Assembly: GCA_905339155.1 (NCBI GenBank)
Contig: CAJPFJ010000016.1
Coordinates: forward strand, 62,001-126,000
DNA length: 64,000 nucleotides
Direction of reading: 5' to 3'
From: Methanosarcinales archaeon
GTDB taxonomy: Archaea > Halobacteriota > Methanosarcinia > Methanosarcinales > Methanoperedenaceae
The notes under the pieces were generated by a model. The model was not told the origin of the DNA and did not search any database. It saw only the letters and a list, made by a program, of their open reading frames with translations. The number at the start of each line of letters is the position of its first letter. Positions within the stretch are counted from its first letter, which is position 1. Positions 46,678 to 55,644 of this stretch are shown here, piece by piece. The position numbers and the translations under genes are program-made.

Positions 46678-47436
46678 TCATCTTACGATCACAGTGCCTG
46701 TTGAATTTTGATATTCTTTGTACGATCGATATTCAGCCAGGACAAATGTATATTTTCCCTCCTGTTTGAATTGATATTGATATCTGCCAGGATATTGAAT
46801 GAGCTGTTTTTCGAATAAACCATCGTTGCTTACCAATACAATCCTGAGGCGCTGGCTCTCCTCACTATTCCAGATTATAGTATCCGATTTGTTTATTGTT
46901 ATGACTTCCGGATAAAAACCATGACCAATATCAATTTTTATAGTATAACTCCTTGGATCAATTATCGAAGGTGGAATAGCCAGAGCAGGGATCGTTGTGG
47001 GTACAATAGAAATTGTTGGTGTTACTGATGATACTGTAGTAGTGTTATTTTGTAATCCTGATTTTAGGGGCTGCTGCTTCTGAATAATATCATTACTATT
47101 GTCAAATTGATTCACAGGAACAAAATCAGAAAAAATTGTATAAATGACAATTATTCCAATTATTGCAGCAAGCGCTGTCATCTGGTTCTTAGATATCCCA
47201 GGTATTTTGAATTCGGGCTTTTTAAAAGCAGGCATAACGGAAGGGATTTTTAACTGGAAACCTTCCTTGATATCTTCAGGCTTTCTTGTTTCCGCGAAAT
47301 CCTGGTACCAGTCGCATACGGGATTCAGGCAGAACTGCGCAACCGGGATCTCAACAAATCCAAGCCCGATGGATTTCCTGACACTTTTTGTCTGGACAAA
47401 GCCACCGCATTTCGGACATTTTTCAGCAAACTTCAT
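46678..47436 (-). CDS. Zinc-ribbon membrane protein with cupredoxin-like outer domain
   Basis: 252 residues from the ATG at 47436; a frame extending 19 codons upstream is open but begins in the repeat-bearing intergenic region. MKFAEKCPKCGGF and QFCLNPVCDWYQ give a four-Cys zinc ribbon on the inside. One helix (MTALAAIIGIIVIYTIFSDF) follows, then a Ser/Thr linker and a C-terminal beta domain (INKSDTIIWNSEESQRLRIV ... STGTVIVR) shaped like a cupredoxin but with no His or Cys ligands. Function unknown. Confidence 0.7.
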   Translation of the reverse strand: MKFAEKCPKCGGFVQTKSVRKSIGLGFVEIPVAQFCLNPVCDWYQDFAETRKPEDIKEGFQLKIPSVMPAFKKPEFKIPGISKNQMTALAAIIGIIVIYTIFSDFVPVNQFDNSNDIIQKQQPLKSGLQNNTTTVSSVTPTISIVPTTIPALAIPPSIIDPRSYTIKIDIGHGFYPEVITINKSDTIIWNSEESQRLRIVLVSNDGLFEKQLIQYPGRYQYQFKQEGKYTFVLAEYRSYKEYQNSTGTVIVR

Positions 47437-47487
47437 GAGCATCATTATTGTTGTGGGCATTATTAAAATTATCGAGCAAGGATAATC

Positions 47488-47543
47488 AACCACAGAGATC
47501 GCAGAGATGTAATTTCTCTGTGCGCTCTGGGCGCTCTGTGGTT
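47488..47543. repeat. 56-base palindromic element
   Basis: Ends AACCACAGAG / CTCTGTGGTT are perfect inverted copies; inner parts CAGAGA/TCTCTG also pair. It resembles the dispersed CCACAGAG-type palindromes of many microbial genomes and sits just upstream of the zinc-ribbon membrane protein gene. Confidence 0.7.
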
Positions 47544-47666
47544 ATTTTCGTACCAGAAGATAATAAACAGTCTCAGAAATCTTGCTTTTCCTGCCTGTAA
47601 TGCCCACGATGCGATGAACTGGATGTGGATATTATTGGCGGACTCTGTGCCAAGAAAATAAATATA

Positions 47667-47675
47667 TTTTAAATA
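47667..47675 (+). promoter_or_regulatory. TATA box of the putative RNA
   Basis: TTTTAAATA in a 30-base A/T tract. Its centre is about 27 bases before G47698, the first base of the hairpin described next. Confidence 0.5.
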
Positions 47676-47697
47676 ATAATCAAAATGATAAGTATAA

Positions 47698-47770
47698 GAT
47701 AAGCGGGAAGGGGAGTGGGTGGTATCGTTGAAAAAATGAACCCGCTTATCTTGTTCGTTTTTAAACGAAC
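47698..47770 (+). ncRNA. Candidate structured RNA upstream of lysA
   Basis: GATAAGCGGG (47698-47707) and CCCGCTTATC (47741-47750) form a perfect 10-pair stem around a 33-base loop that is G-rich (GGGAAGGGGAGTGGGTGG begins within the stem). A perfect 8-pair palindrome, GTTCGTTT-TT-AAACGAAC, follows at 47753-47770. The TATA box at 47671 predicts a transcript starting exactly at the stem. A GTG-initiated 28-codon frame (47715-47801) overlaps but has no properly spaced Shine-Dalgarno. It matches no riboswitch or known RNA that I recognise. It may be a separate small RNA or the 5' leader of lysA, whose start is 127 bases downstream. Confidence 0.45.
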
Positions 47771-47896
47771 ACTTCTATCATCTATCGCTCGGAATAAATA
47801 GTTTTCGCTTGGTAAATGATACTCAGGATTTGAATGAAATAATTATTCATGAAGATATTGGTAAGCTATAATATTATATCCGTTAATTGTGCCCCT

Positions 47897-49180
47897 ATGT
47901 TCACAATAAAAGATCATCTCGAAATCAAGAATAATCACCTTATGATCGGCGGCGCTGATACCACCGTCCTTGCAGAACAATTTGGAACACCACTATACGT
48001 TACCAATGAATCCCGCGTCATAAACAATTTCTCAGCATACAGGAAGGCGTTCCCGGACGCTGATATTTATTATGCGGCCAAAGCCAATGGAAGCTTTGCC
48101 ATCCTGAGGATGCTTGCACGGGAAGGAGCAGGCGCCGATGTTTTCAGTTTCGGTGAGCTTTATATGGCGCTTCTTGCCGGGATCCTGCGGGAAAAAATCC
48201 TCTTTAATGGCAATTCAAAGACTGATTTTGAGCTGCAAAAAGCAGTGGAAATAGGGATAAAAGTCTCTGTGGATTCCCTTGATGAACTTCATACATTATC
48301 AAAAATAGCTGACTCTCTTGGCACAACAGCAAATATCGCATTCCGTGTCAATCCGGATGTCTCTCCAAAGACACACCCAAAGATATCAACCGGCCTTCGA
48401 ACTTCAAAATTCGGAATACCCTGCGAAGAAGTTGTGGATGCATATAAAGAGGCAAACGGGCTTCCTGGTATCATACCGGCTGGTATTCATTGTCATATTG
48501 GTTCCCAGATATTGGATACAGGGCCTTTTACTGAAGCCACTCACAAAATGATGGATCTTGTTGAAAAGATCACGGCTCTTGGAATAAATCTAAAATTCGT
48601 GGACATGGGTTCGGGTCTTGGGATACCTTATGAGAAGGATAAAGGGCAGGTTCCAACTCCCAAAGACCATGCAAAAGCGATCCTGCCTGTATTTGAAGAA
48701 AGGACAAAGGCCATCGGGATATCACCCAGGCTTGTCCTTGAACCCGGGCGTTTCATTGTAGCAGATACTACTATCCTTCTTACACGCGTCAATACGGTCA
48801 AGAAAGCAGCCAGGAATTTTGTTGGTGTAGATGCGGGTTTTAACCTTCTTGTTCGTCCCACAATGTATGAATCATATCATCACGTTGTAGTTGCAAACAA
48901 AGCAAATTCCAAACCTGAGGACACTTATACGATCGTGGGGCCGATATGCGAGACCGGGGATATTCTTGCAAAGGATAGAACCCTGCCGCATATTGAAAAA
49001 GGTGACCTTGTCGCCCTGTTGGATGCCGGAGCATATGGATTCAGCATGAGCAGCCAGTATAACGGAAGACCCCGATGCGCTGAGGTGCTGATAAAGAATG
49101 GAGAGGCAGATGTTATCAGGAGCCGGGAAGACTTTGTGGATCTTCTTAACGGGCAGAGACTTCCAGCCAGGTTGATGTGA
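47897..49180 (+). CDS. lysA: Diaminopimelate decarboxylase
   Basis: 427 residues from the ATG at 47897 (MFTIKDHLEIKNNHLMIGG), the usual N-terminus of methanogen LysA; the frame extends 16 codons upstream to 47849. PLP Lys in YYAAKANG (~48), GxG motif in MGSGLGIPYE, LEPGRFIV, and active-site Cys in VGPICETGDILA. It decarboxylates meso-diaminopimelate to lysine. Neighbour cbiD is unrelated. Regulation by the structured leader upstream is possible. Confidence 0.95.
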   Translation: MFTIKDHLEIKNNHLMIGGADTTVLAEQFGTPLYVTNESRVINNFSAYRKAFPDADIYYAAKANGSFAILRMLAREGAGADVFSFGELYMALLAGILREKILFNGNSKTDFELQKAVEIGIKVSVDSLDELHTLSKIADSLGTTANIAFRVNPDVSPKTHPKISTGLRTSKFGIPCEEVVDAYKEANGLPGIIPAGIHCHIGSQILDTGPFTEATHKMMDLVEKITALGINLKFVDMGSGLGIPYEKDKGQVPTPKDHAKAILPVFEERTKAIGISPRLVLEPGRFIVADTTILLTRVNTVKKAARNFVGVDAGFNLLVRPTMYESYHHVVVANKANSKPEDTYTIVGPICETGDILAKDRTLPHIEKGDLVALLDAGAYGFSMSSQYNGRPRCAEVLIKNGEADVIRSREDFVDLLNGQRLPARLM

Positions 49181-49201
49181 ATTTAATATAAATATCCATT
49201 T

Positions 49202-50215
49202 ATGATAGACCCTGTTGATAATTTTGAAATTCCCGCTGAATGGGTAAAACGAGCAAGGATACCACTTGATGAACTCCTGTCCGGAATCTTAAGCGGGCGT
49301 TATGTTCTTCTTTCAGATGGCTCACATTTGCGACGGGGGTTTACAACAGGAACGACCGCTGCTGCCGCGGCAAAAGCTGCGGTCTTATCCCTGAAAGGTG
49401 ATATTTCAGAAGTATCCGTTCCCACACCTGCGGGGATCCGTGCTTTCCTTCCGGTTAATGCAAAGAATGGGAGGGCTTGCGCCATTAAGGATTCAGGGGA
49501 TCATGCAGGTGATGTGACCGGGGGAATAGAGATCCGGGCCAGAGCAAAAGAAAATAAGACAATTTTAATAAAAGCAGGGCATGGCATTGGTTCAAAAAAT
49601 GGCAAACCGGCAATCAATCCTTCTCCGATGCACCAGATAGAGGAAGCTATAAAAGAGGCTCTTCTTGAGACAAAGTTAAGAGGGGCTCTTGTTACAATTT
49701 CAATCCCTCGTGGAAAAGAAGTTGCAGGAAAAACGCTTAATGAAAAGATCGGGATAAAAGGAGGACTTTCCATTCTGGGTACAACTGGCTTTGTAGAGCC
49801 CTGGAATGAACATCTTGGGGAGATGAAGGAAGAACTTATCAAAAAAGCCGATAAAGTCGTTCTTACAACAGGAAGGATCGGAATGCGCTTTTCCAACATG
49901 TTGTTCCCGGAATATACAGTAATACTTATCGGAAGCGATATCTCAAGAGGTCTTGCCGTTGCAAAAGGAGAGGTAATTATCTGCGGTCTTCCCGGGCTTA
50001 TCCTGAAATGGGCAAATTCGGAGGTCTTAAAAAATAGCCATTACATTACGATCCAGGAAATGATCGACGCTGATCCTTTTAATCCTATTATTGACCTGGC
50101 GCTGGATGAGGCAGTTAAGATATCGGGAAAAAGAATTGTGCTATTGAACAGGAACGGGACAATTCTTCGTGATAGCAAGGAACGAAATATCTTCAACCCG
50201 GAAGGAACTTTATGA
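49202..50215 (+). CDS. cbiD: Cobalt-precorrin-5B (C1)-methyltransferase
   Basis: 337 residues. RRGFTTGTTAAAAAKAA at ~42-58 is the CbiD signature, followed by VSVPTPAGIRAFLPV and VTGGIEIRA. It acts in anaerobic cobalamin/corrinoid ring synthesis. The stop overlaps the cbiE start by four bases. Corrinoid synthesis suits a methanogen-type C1 metabolism. Confidence 0.95.
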   Translation: MIDPVDNFEIPAEWVKRARIPLDELLSGILSGRYVLLSDGSHLRRGFTTGTTAAAAAKAAVLSLKGDISEVSVPTPAGIRAFLPVNAKNGRACAIKDSGDHAGDVTGGIEIRARAKENKTILIKAGHGIGSKNGKPAINPSPMHQIEEAIKEALLETKLRGALVTISIPRGKEVAGKTLNEKIGIKGGLSILGTTGFVEPWNEHLGEMKEELIKKADKVVLTTGRIGMRFSNMLFPEYTVILIGSDISRGLAVAKGEVIICGLPGLILKWANSEVLKNSHYITIQEMIDADPFNPIIDLALDEAVKISGKRIVLLNRNGTILRDSKERNIFNPEGTL

Positions 50216-50793
50216 AAATAATTGGCGTTGGCGCTGGTCCTGATCTGCTTACAAAAGAAGCGATAAAGGCAATTGAAAATGCTAAAATAATATTCGGGTC
50301 AAAACGGGCTATCGAACTGGCAAAAGAACATTTAAAATGCGAAGCGAGAATACTTACGGATTATACTCTGCACAAACTCCCCGAAAATGCGGTCGTCCTC
50401 TCCACAGGAGATCCGATGCTTTCGGGTCTTGGTAAGTATGCGAAAAAAACTGATGAAATTATACCCGGGATCTCATCACTGCAGGTCGCATGCGCAAGGC
50501 TATGCCTTGAAATTGATACTATTGCTGTCATTACCGCCCACTCAAGGGATATTGGAAATGTAAAAGAACGGATATTGGCGGATTTAAGAAATGGAAAAAA
50601 TATTTTTCTCCTGCCCGATCACTCCTTTGGCGTAAAAGATATTGCAGGTTTTCTGAAAAAGGAATGTTTTTCAAAGAAGATTTCGGTTTGTGAGAAGCTT
50701 GGTTATCCAGGCGAGCGGATAGTGACCGGAACGATTGATGAGCCTCCGGTCGCCGGATCAGATATGTATTGTGTGATCATTACAAATTTTTAA
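50212..50793 (+). CDS. cbiE: Cobalt-precorrin-7 (C5)-methyltransferase
   Basis: 193 residues of the SAM-dependent tetrapyrrole methylase family: IIGVGAGPDLLTKEAIKAIE, VLSTGDPMLSGLG, and IPGISSLQVACARL. It methylates C5 of the corrin ring; the partner decarboxylase CbiT is not adjacent. Translationally coupled to cbiD. Confidence 0.93.
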   Translation: MKIIGVGAGPDLLTKEAIKAIENAKIIFGSKRAIELAKEHLKCEARILTDYTLHKLPENAVVLSTGDPMLSGLGKYAKKTDEIIPGISSLQVACARLCLEIDTIAVITAHSRDIGNVKERILADLRNGKNIFLLPDHSFGVKDIAGFLKKECFSKKISVCEKLGYPGERIVTGTIDEPPVAGSDMYCVIITNF

Positions 50794-50798
50794 GATAA

Positions 50799-52283
50799 TC
50801 AATGTCTTTCACCAAATGTTTCCCTGAAGATATCCGCGGGGTGTTTGCGTGCGTTACCGCTAAGTACGTTTTCATAACCTTTCATTGAGGCCATCACATT
50901 TATTCCATGGTGTGTGATCTCAAATTCTTTTATTTCCGTGTCATGTTCAATTCCGCGGGATTTTAGAATGCTCAGGACCCCATGAATATTTCCTTCGACC
51001 TCGACATGCTTCAGAAGAATAATTATATCCACAGCGCCTGAAAGGGCCTCATGGGTCAGTTTTACCGTACCGAATAGTTCAGATATCTCACTTGTGATAA
51101 ATGTGGTCACGCCCATGTATGAAAACATATCAAGAAGGACGGTGACATAGTTCTTACGTTCCAGATTATCAGGGATCGAAGCCTCAAGGTTTTCGATGCC
51201 ATCGAAAAAAATGCGTTTAATATCTTTTTCTTTAATGATCTTTTCTATCTTCAATGCATCTTCATCAGGACTGAACAGGATAGGAGATATGAAAATAGCT
51301 TCAAGCATTTTTTTATCCAGGAAAGGTTGAAGTTCTATACCAAACGTCCTTGCATTCCGGATGAGCTTGGAAGGCCTCTCTTCAAGGGAAATTATCAATG
51401 CATTTTCCCCCTGTTTTAACCCGTTAGATATAAAATGGAGACCGAATGTTGTTTTGCCTGTCCCTGTTGTCCCGGATACCAGCATGACATCATCGTCCAG
51501 GATACCGCCATCCAGCATTTTATCAAGGCCCGAAATCCCTGTGCTGATCTTAACAGTTGATGCAGGTCTTTCAACCATTTGTTGGGGTAAAAGGCGCGGA
51601 AATACTGTTATTCCGTTATCCCCCATCTTAAAGGAATGCTTCCCCGAGGTGTATTTTTGTCCCCTCATTTTCATGATGCGAAGATTTCTTTCAACTCTCA
51701 TGCCTATCGTTTCTTCGGATAAAAATATTATCCCGTCCGCAAGATATCCCACAACACTTCTGCGCAGATCTTCCAACACGAATTCGCCCGTGATTATCAC
51801 AAGTGTATTCCAGCTTTTCATGGATGTGAAAAGGTCAAAGTAGAAGCCTCTTCGCTCATCGTCACTAACAGGTCTTTCCTCAAATGATTTGAGAATATCT
51901 CCAAGTACAGTCAGTGGATCGATGACGATCCTTGAAGGTTTAATTATCGATATTTTCTGGTTTATGAATTCTAATACAGCATCATGGCCCTTTTTTAACA
52001 GGGATTCACTTATGCTGATAATATTCATTTTATTTGTTTCGTAAAGCACCTGGTCGAAAAAGGAAAATCGCGACATATAATTATTTATCATTGCAGGAGG
52101 CTCGGAAAGGGCAGAAATAAAAAGACATGTTTCACCTGACCTGGCTGCATTGAATGCGGATTGAGCAGCAAATGTTGTTTTTCCACTTCCTGCCGCACCT
52201 GCTACAAGCACAATTGAAGGTTTATAGAAGCCCCCCTCGAGTATTTTATCGAGGTTTGGTATATGAGAAGGAACGAATATCAT
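50799..52283 (-). CDS. Two-domain KaiC-like ATPase
   Basis: About 494 residues from the ATG at 52283, which has GGTGG at 6 bases; a GTG three codons earlier is possible. Both halves carry a P-loop: GAAGSGKTTF at ~31-40 and GTTGTGKTTF at ~270-279, and both Walker B-like strands are present (SRIVIDPLTVL, RIFFDGIENL). Two tandem domains match the KaiC layout, but no kaiA/kaiB is near. Archaeal members are thought to act in signalling; the exact role is unknown. Confidence 0.88.
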   Translation of the reverse strand: MIFVPSHIPNLDKILEGGFYKPSIVLVAGAAGSGKTTFAAQSAFNAARSGETCLFISALSEPPAMINNYMSRFSFFDQVLYETNKMNIISISESLLKKGHDAVLEFINQKISIIKPSRIVIDPLTVLGDILKSFEERPVSDDERRGFYFDLFTSMKSWNTLVIITGEFVLEDLRRSVVGYLADGIIFLSEETIGMRVERNLRIMKMRGQKYTSGKHSFKMGDNGITVFPRLLPQQMVERPASTVKISTGISGLDKMLDGGILDDDVMLVSGTTGTGKTTFGLHFISNGLKQGENALIISLEERPSKLIRNARTFGIELQPFLDKKMLEAIFISPILFSPDEDALKIEKIIKEKDIKRIFFDGIENLEASIPDNLERKNYVTVLLDMFSYMGVTTFITSEISELFGTVKLTHEALSGAVDIIILLKHVEVEGNIHGVLSILKSRGIEHDTEIKEFEITHHGINVMASMKGYENVLSGNARKHPADIFRETFGERH

Positions 52284-52350
52284 TTTGCCCACCGACTATT
52301 TAATCAAATATTGGGGCAAATTCTATATAAGGATTGGGGCAAATCACCTG

Positions 52351-53634
52351 TCAACATTTCAATACTTTTCCATTACCACAAATCAATTTCCCCAAAAATT
52401 TCGTGTACATCACAAGATCATCCACCCTGATATTTTCATCATCCGCATGTGCATTACTTTCCGTTCTTCTTCCAATACCGAAGCAGCAGGCAGGCAATCC
52501 CGTGACCTTGACGGCATAGGCGACATCAAGACTGCCCTGCGCCCCTGCAAGATTGACATGTCTTCCTGCGGTAGCACTTGCAATATCCTGGACCTCCTTT
52601 ACCCAGGGATGGTTCATATCAGTGAGCATGGGCGCATAGATCTCATCGCAGCTATATTTGAGGTCTATTTCAGGATGTTTTTGCAAAACATTTGTCATGA
52701 CACTATCGAATTCTTTGCGTACGTCATCAAATTTTTCTTCAGGAATAAAGCGCCTGTCACCCTTCATCGTGCATTTGTCAGGAACAATGTTCTGCTTTAC
52801 TCCAGCGTTCATCAAAGTGATATTCAGGACAGGTATGAGAGTTTTTATTCCTGTTTTTTCTGATATCGCTAAACTTCCCGGGACTTTTGAGCGCCGCTTT
52901 TCAATTTTATCTTTAAGGAGCATTAATTCATTCATTAAAGGTATTGACTTTTCAATCGCGTTCACTCCCATGAAACTGCTGCCGCTGTGGTATGATCTCC
53001 CGAAAACATCTATCTGCCAGTCCACGTTCCCATTTGATGCTATTGTAATATCATCGCTATCCCCATCCATACTGAGGAAATAATCCGCTTTAAGCTTTCC
53101 AAGATCGGCAAGGTAGCACAGGCCCGAATACGGCCCCATCTCTTCATCTGTAGTCAGGGCGATATTAAGATTATATTTTGGCGCAATATCAAGTTCTTCC
53201 ATAGCGCAAATTACTGTAAAAAGAGCAGCAGGTCCTCCTTTTGAATCTGCCACGCCGCGCCCGAAGATACGTCCGTCCTTCACGGTGCATTCAAATGGCG
53301 GGACAGTCCAGGTATCACTTGCAGGGACCACATCAAGATGAGTGTTTATCAGCAGGGTCTTTTTTGCGCCCACATTCTTTATCGCGCAAAGGTTGGCCCT
53401 GTCCCCTTTAAGATGAGTAAGCCTCGGGTTCTTCTTCTCGAATAACTCACGTGGCATGAATATCTTCTCGACCTCAAATTCAAGTTCCTTGAGTTTTTGC
53501 GCGGCATGATCAATGGCCTTTTCATAGTTTTCACCGGGAGGAACATGGGTTTTAAAGCGCACAAGTTCATCGAGTGCCTGGATTGTTTCATTTGTTCTGG
53601 TTTCAAGATAGTCAGATAATGTCGCCATCTGCAT
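52351..53634 (-). CDS. M20 family metallopeptidase (ArgE/DapE/CPG2-like)
   Basis: About 427 residues when started at 53634 or the ATG two codons later; the longer frame would overlap the DRG gene start. Zinc ligands: NTHLDVVPAS (His), GRGVADSKGG (Asp), LTTDEEMGPYSG (Glu-Glu), LSMDGDS (Asp), and ESNAHADDEN (His). It cleaves an amide or peptide bond at the C-terminal residue of a small substrate. Succinyl-diaminopimelate desuccinylase, acetyl-ornithine deacetylase and carboxypeptidase are all possible. lysA lies 3 kb away. Confidence 0.85.
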   Translation of the reverse strand: MQMATLSDYLETRTNETIQALDELVRFKTHVPPGENYEKAIDHAAQKLKELEFEVEKIFMPRELFEKKNPRLTHLKGDRANLCAIKNVGAKKTLLINTHLDVVPASDTWTVPPFECTVKDGRIFGRGVADSKGGPAALFTVICAMEELDIAPKYNLNIALTTDEEMGPYSGLCYLADLGKLKADYFLSMDGDSDDITIASNGNVDWQIDVFGRSYHSGSSFMGVNAIEKSIPLMNELMLLKDKIEKRRSKVPGSLAISEKTGIKTLIPVLNITLMNAGVKQNIVPDKCTMKGDRRFIPEEKFDDVRKEFDSVMTNVLQKHPEIDLKYSCDEIYAPMLTDMNHPWVKEVQDIASATAGRHVNLAGAQGSLDVAYAVKVTGLPACCFGIGRRTESNAHADDENIRVDDLVMYTKFLGKLICGNGKVLKC

Positions 53635-53690
53635 CAAAAAGGTTTTTATTACCCAAATCCTTTTTGCCTTGTTTATAGCTATAAGACCCG

Positions 53691-54782
53691 ATGGCAATTG
53701 AAGAAGATATCAGGGCAATCGAAGAAGAAATATCCAAAACCAAATATAATAAAGCTACGGAAGGTCATATAGGCCGTCTTAAATCAAAGGTTGCACGCCT
53801 GCGGGATGAAGTACAAAAAAGAGCTTCTTCAAAAACCGGCGGTGAAGGATTTTCTGTAAAAAAATCAGGGGATGCGTCGGTTGTGCTTGTGGGATTCCCA
53901 TCCGTAGGAAAAAGTACCCTCCTGAACAGTCTTACAGGAACGGAGTCAACAGTTGCAGCTTATGAATTTACTACCCTTGATGTGGTGCCAGGGGCAATGG
54001 AACATAAAGGGGCAACGATCCAGATACTTGATCTCCCGGGGCTTGTAAGAGGAGCAGCCTCAGGCCGGGGACGCGGTAAGGAAGTCATTGCCGTTATAAG
54101 GAACGCTGACCTTGCGGTTATATTGCTTGATGTTTTCCAGCTTGTGCATTATGATGTCCTTTTACAGGAATTAAATGAAGCAGGGATCCGCGTGAATTCA
54201 AAACCGCCTGATATAACGATAAAGAAAAAAGCAAGGGGAGGCATCAATATCAGTTCTACAGTTGACCTTGGCCTTGATGAAGATACTATAAAAACAATAC
54301 TCGGAGAATACAGGATCCATAATGCAAATATTCTGATACGCGAAAATATCACGATCGACCAGCTTATAGATGCTGTCCTTAACAACAGGAAATACCTGCC
54401 CGGGATAGTGGTCATAAATAAGATCGATCTTGCAGATGAATATGCCCTTCGCGCATGTAAAGAAAAATTCCCGGACGCAGTTATGGTTTCTGCTGATAAG
54501 AAGGTCCATATCGAGGAACTCAAGGACACGCTTTTTGAAAACCTTGGATTTATAAGGATCTTTATGAAACCGCAAGGTAAGGCTGCCGATATGGAGGAAG
54601 CCATGATAATAAGATACGGCGCCACGATAGGAGATGTATGCGATAAGCTTCATCGTGATTTCAGGAAACGATTCAGGTATGCGCAGATCTGGGGGACATC
54701 AGCAAAGCATGAAGGACAGCGTGCAGGGCTTGACCATATCATGGATGATAATGATATCCTGACACTTGTTATGAGGAGATGA
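53691..54782 (+). CDS. DRG-type OBG family GTPase
   Basis: 363 residues. Coiled-coil N-terminus (IRAIEEEISKTKYNKATEGH), G1 GFPSVGKST at ~67-75, G3 DLPGLVRGAA, a DRG-specific insert after G4-like NSKPPDITIKKK, NKID at ~240, and a C-terminal TGS domain (MIIRYGATIGDVCDKLHRDF). Archaeal DRGs bind ribosomes and RNA. Divergent from the M20 peptidase gene. Confidence 0.95.
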   Translation: MAIEEDIRAIEEEISKTKYNKATEGHIGRLKSKVARLRDEVQKRASSKTGGEGFSVKKSGDASVVLVGFPSVGKSTLLNSLTGTESTVAAYEFTTLDVVPGAMEHKGATIQILDLPGLVRGAASGRGRGKEVIAVIRNADLAVILLDVFQLVHYDVLLQELNEAGIRVNSKPPDITIKKKARGGINISSTVDLGLDEDTIKTILGEYRIHNANILIRENITIDQLIDAVLNNRKYLPGIVVINKIDLADEYALRACKEKFPDAVMVSADKKVHIEELKDTLFENLGFIRIFMKPQGKAADMEEAMIIRYGATIGDVCDKLHRDFRKRFRYAQIWGTSAKHEGQRAGLDHIMDDNDILTLVMRR

Positions 54783-54816
54783 AAAGGACGAGACCGCATG
54801 AAAAGAATGATCACAG

Positions 54817-55254
54817 ATGAAAACAGATAATAATAGATTTGTTCCAAAAACACCATTATTAACTGTGGATGCGCTGATAATACATGAAGGGAAACTTGTC
54901 CTTATCCGGCGCATGAATCCGCCGTTTGAAAATCAGTTCGCACTTCCAGGTGGATTTGTCGAGATCGGGGAAACTGTGGAAGCAGCCGCCGTTCGTGAGG
55001 CAAAGGAAGAAACAGGGCTTGATATAGAACTTGTCAGGCTTCTTGGCGTGTATTCTGACCCTTCGCGCGATCCCAGGGGACATACTGTAACTGTGTGTTA
55101 TCTTGCAAGAGGGTTCGGAAAGCTTAAAGCTGGTTCGGATGCTAAAGATATAAGGCTCTTTGGATTTAATGAAATACCCAAATTGGCATTTGATCATAAT
55201 ATAATTATAGAAAACGCGAAGTGTGATATTTATGGAATTTTGCCCCAAGTGTAA
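54817..55254 (+). CDS. Nudix hydrolase
   Basis: 145 residues. The Nudix box GGFVEIGETVEAAAVREAKEETGLD is complete (G-x5-E-x7-REUXEEXGU). The N-terminal PLLTVDALIIHEGKLVLIRR and RMNPPFENQFALPGG fit the ADP-ribose pyrophosphatase-like group, which hydrolyses nucleoside diphosphate derivatives. It ends inside the tfs gene, so the two are co-transcribed. Confidence 0.9.
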   Translation: MKTDNNRFVPKTPLLTVDALIIHEGKLVLIRRMNPPFENQFALPGGFVEIGETVEAAAVREAKEETGLDIELVRLLGVYSDPSRDPRGHTVTVCYLARGFGKLKAGSDAKDIRLFGFNEIPKLAFDHNIIIENAKCDIYGILPQV

Positions 55255-55534
55255 AAGCATGATGATGCCCGCCAGGAATATTTTTACGTGCAGGAAATGC
55301 GGGTTTGAAATGGCTATTAAGGAAAGTTTTGTTTCAACTACTGAAATAAAAGAACGGGAAGTTACTGTTCTTGAAGGAAGGGAAATGGGAATGCCCACAA
55401 TACGGGCAAAGTGCGAGGATTGCGGGAATGATACGGCTTACTGGTGGCTCAGGCAGCTCCGTTCGGCTGATGAAAGCGAGGTCAGGTTCTTCAGATGTAC
55501 GAAATGCGGGAAGACATGGCGGGAGTATAATTGA
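55232..55534 (+). CDS. tfs: Transcription factor S (TFIIS/RPB9-like)
   Basis: 100 residues from the ATG at 55232 (MEFCPKCKSMM); a GTG three codons upstream also fits. N-terminal zinc ribbon CPKC/CRKC, C-terminal ribbon CEDC/CTKC with the acidic hairpin SADES that promotes RNA cleavage by a stalled polymerase. It overlaps the Nudix gene by 23 bases. A T-rich tract follows the stop. Confidence 0.94.
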   Translation: MEFCPKCKSMMMPARNIFTCRKCGFEMAIKESFVSTTEIKEREVTVLEGREMGMPTIRAKCEDCGNDTAYWWLRQLRSADESEVRFFRCTKCGKTWREYN

Positions 55535-55560
55535 ATTTTCTTATTTTACCTTTTTTTATT
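55535..55560 (+). terminator. T-rich terminator after tfs
   Basis: TTTTCTTATTTTACCTTTTT directly follows the stop, the oligo-T type that ends archaeal transcripts. Confidence 0.5.
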
Positions 55561-55644
55561 AATTGAATTTGATGTTTTGGAAAATATGGATATAAGACTA
55601 AATGGAATAAATCTTATTACCCAATAGAGCCAATTCAACCCACC

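Larger units (their letters stand above)
47437..47896. other. 460-base non-coding stretch before lysA
   Basis: It contains the 56-base palindrome (47488-47543), the strong TATA box (47667-47675), the predicted structured RNA (47698-47770) and the lysA upstream region. Between 47545 and 47660 I see nothing recognisable. Confidence 0.7.

Noticed and set aside
47698-47770. Lysine riboswitch before lysA
   Set aside because: The element is far too short and lacks the five-helix junction of that class.
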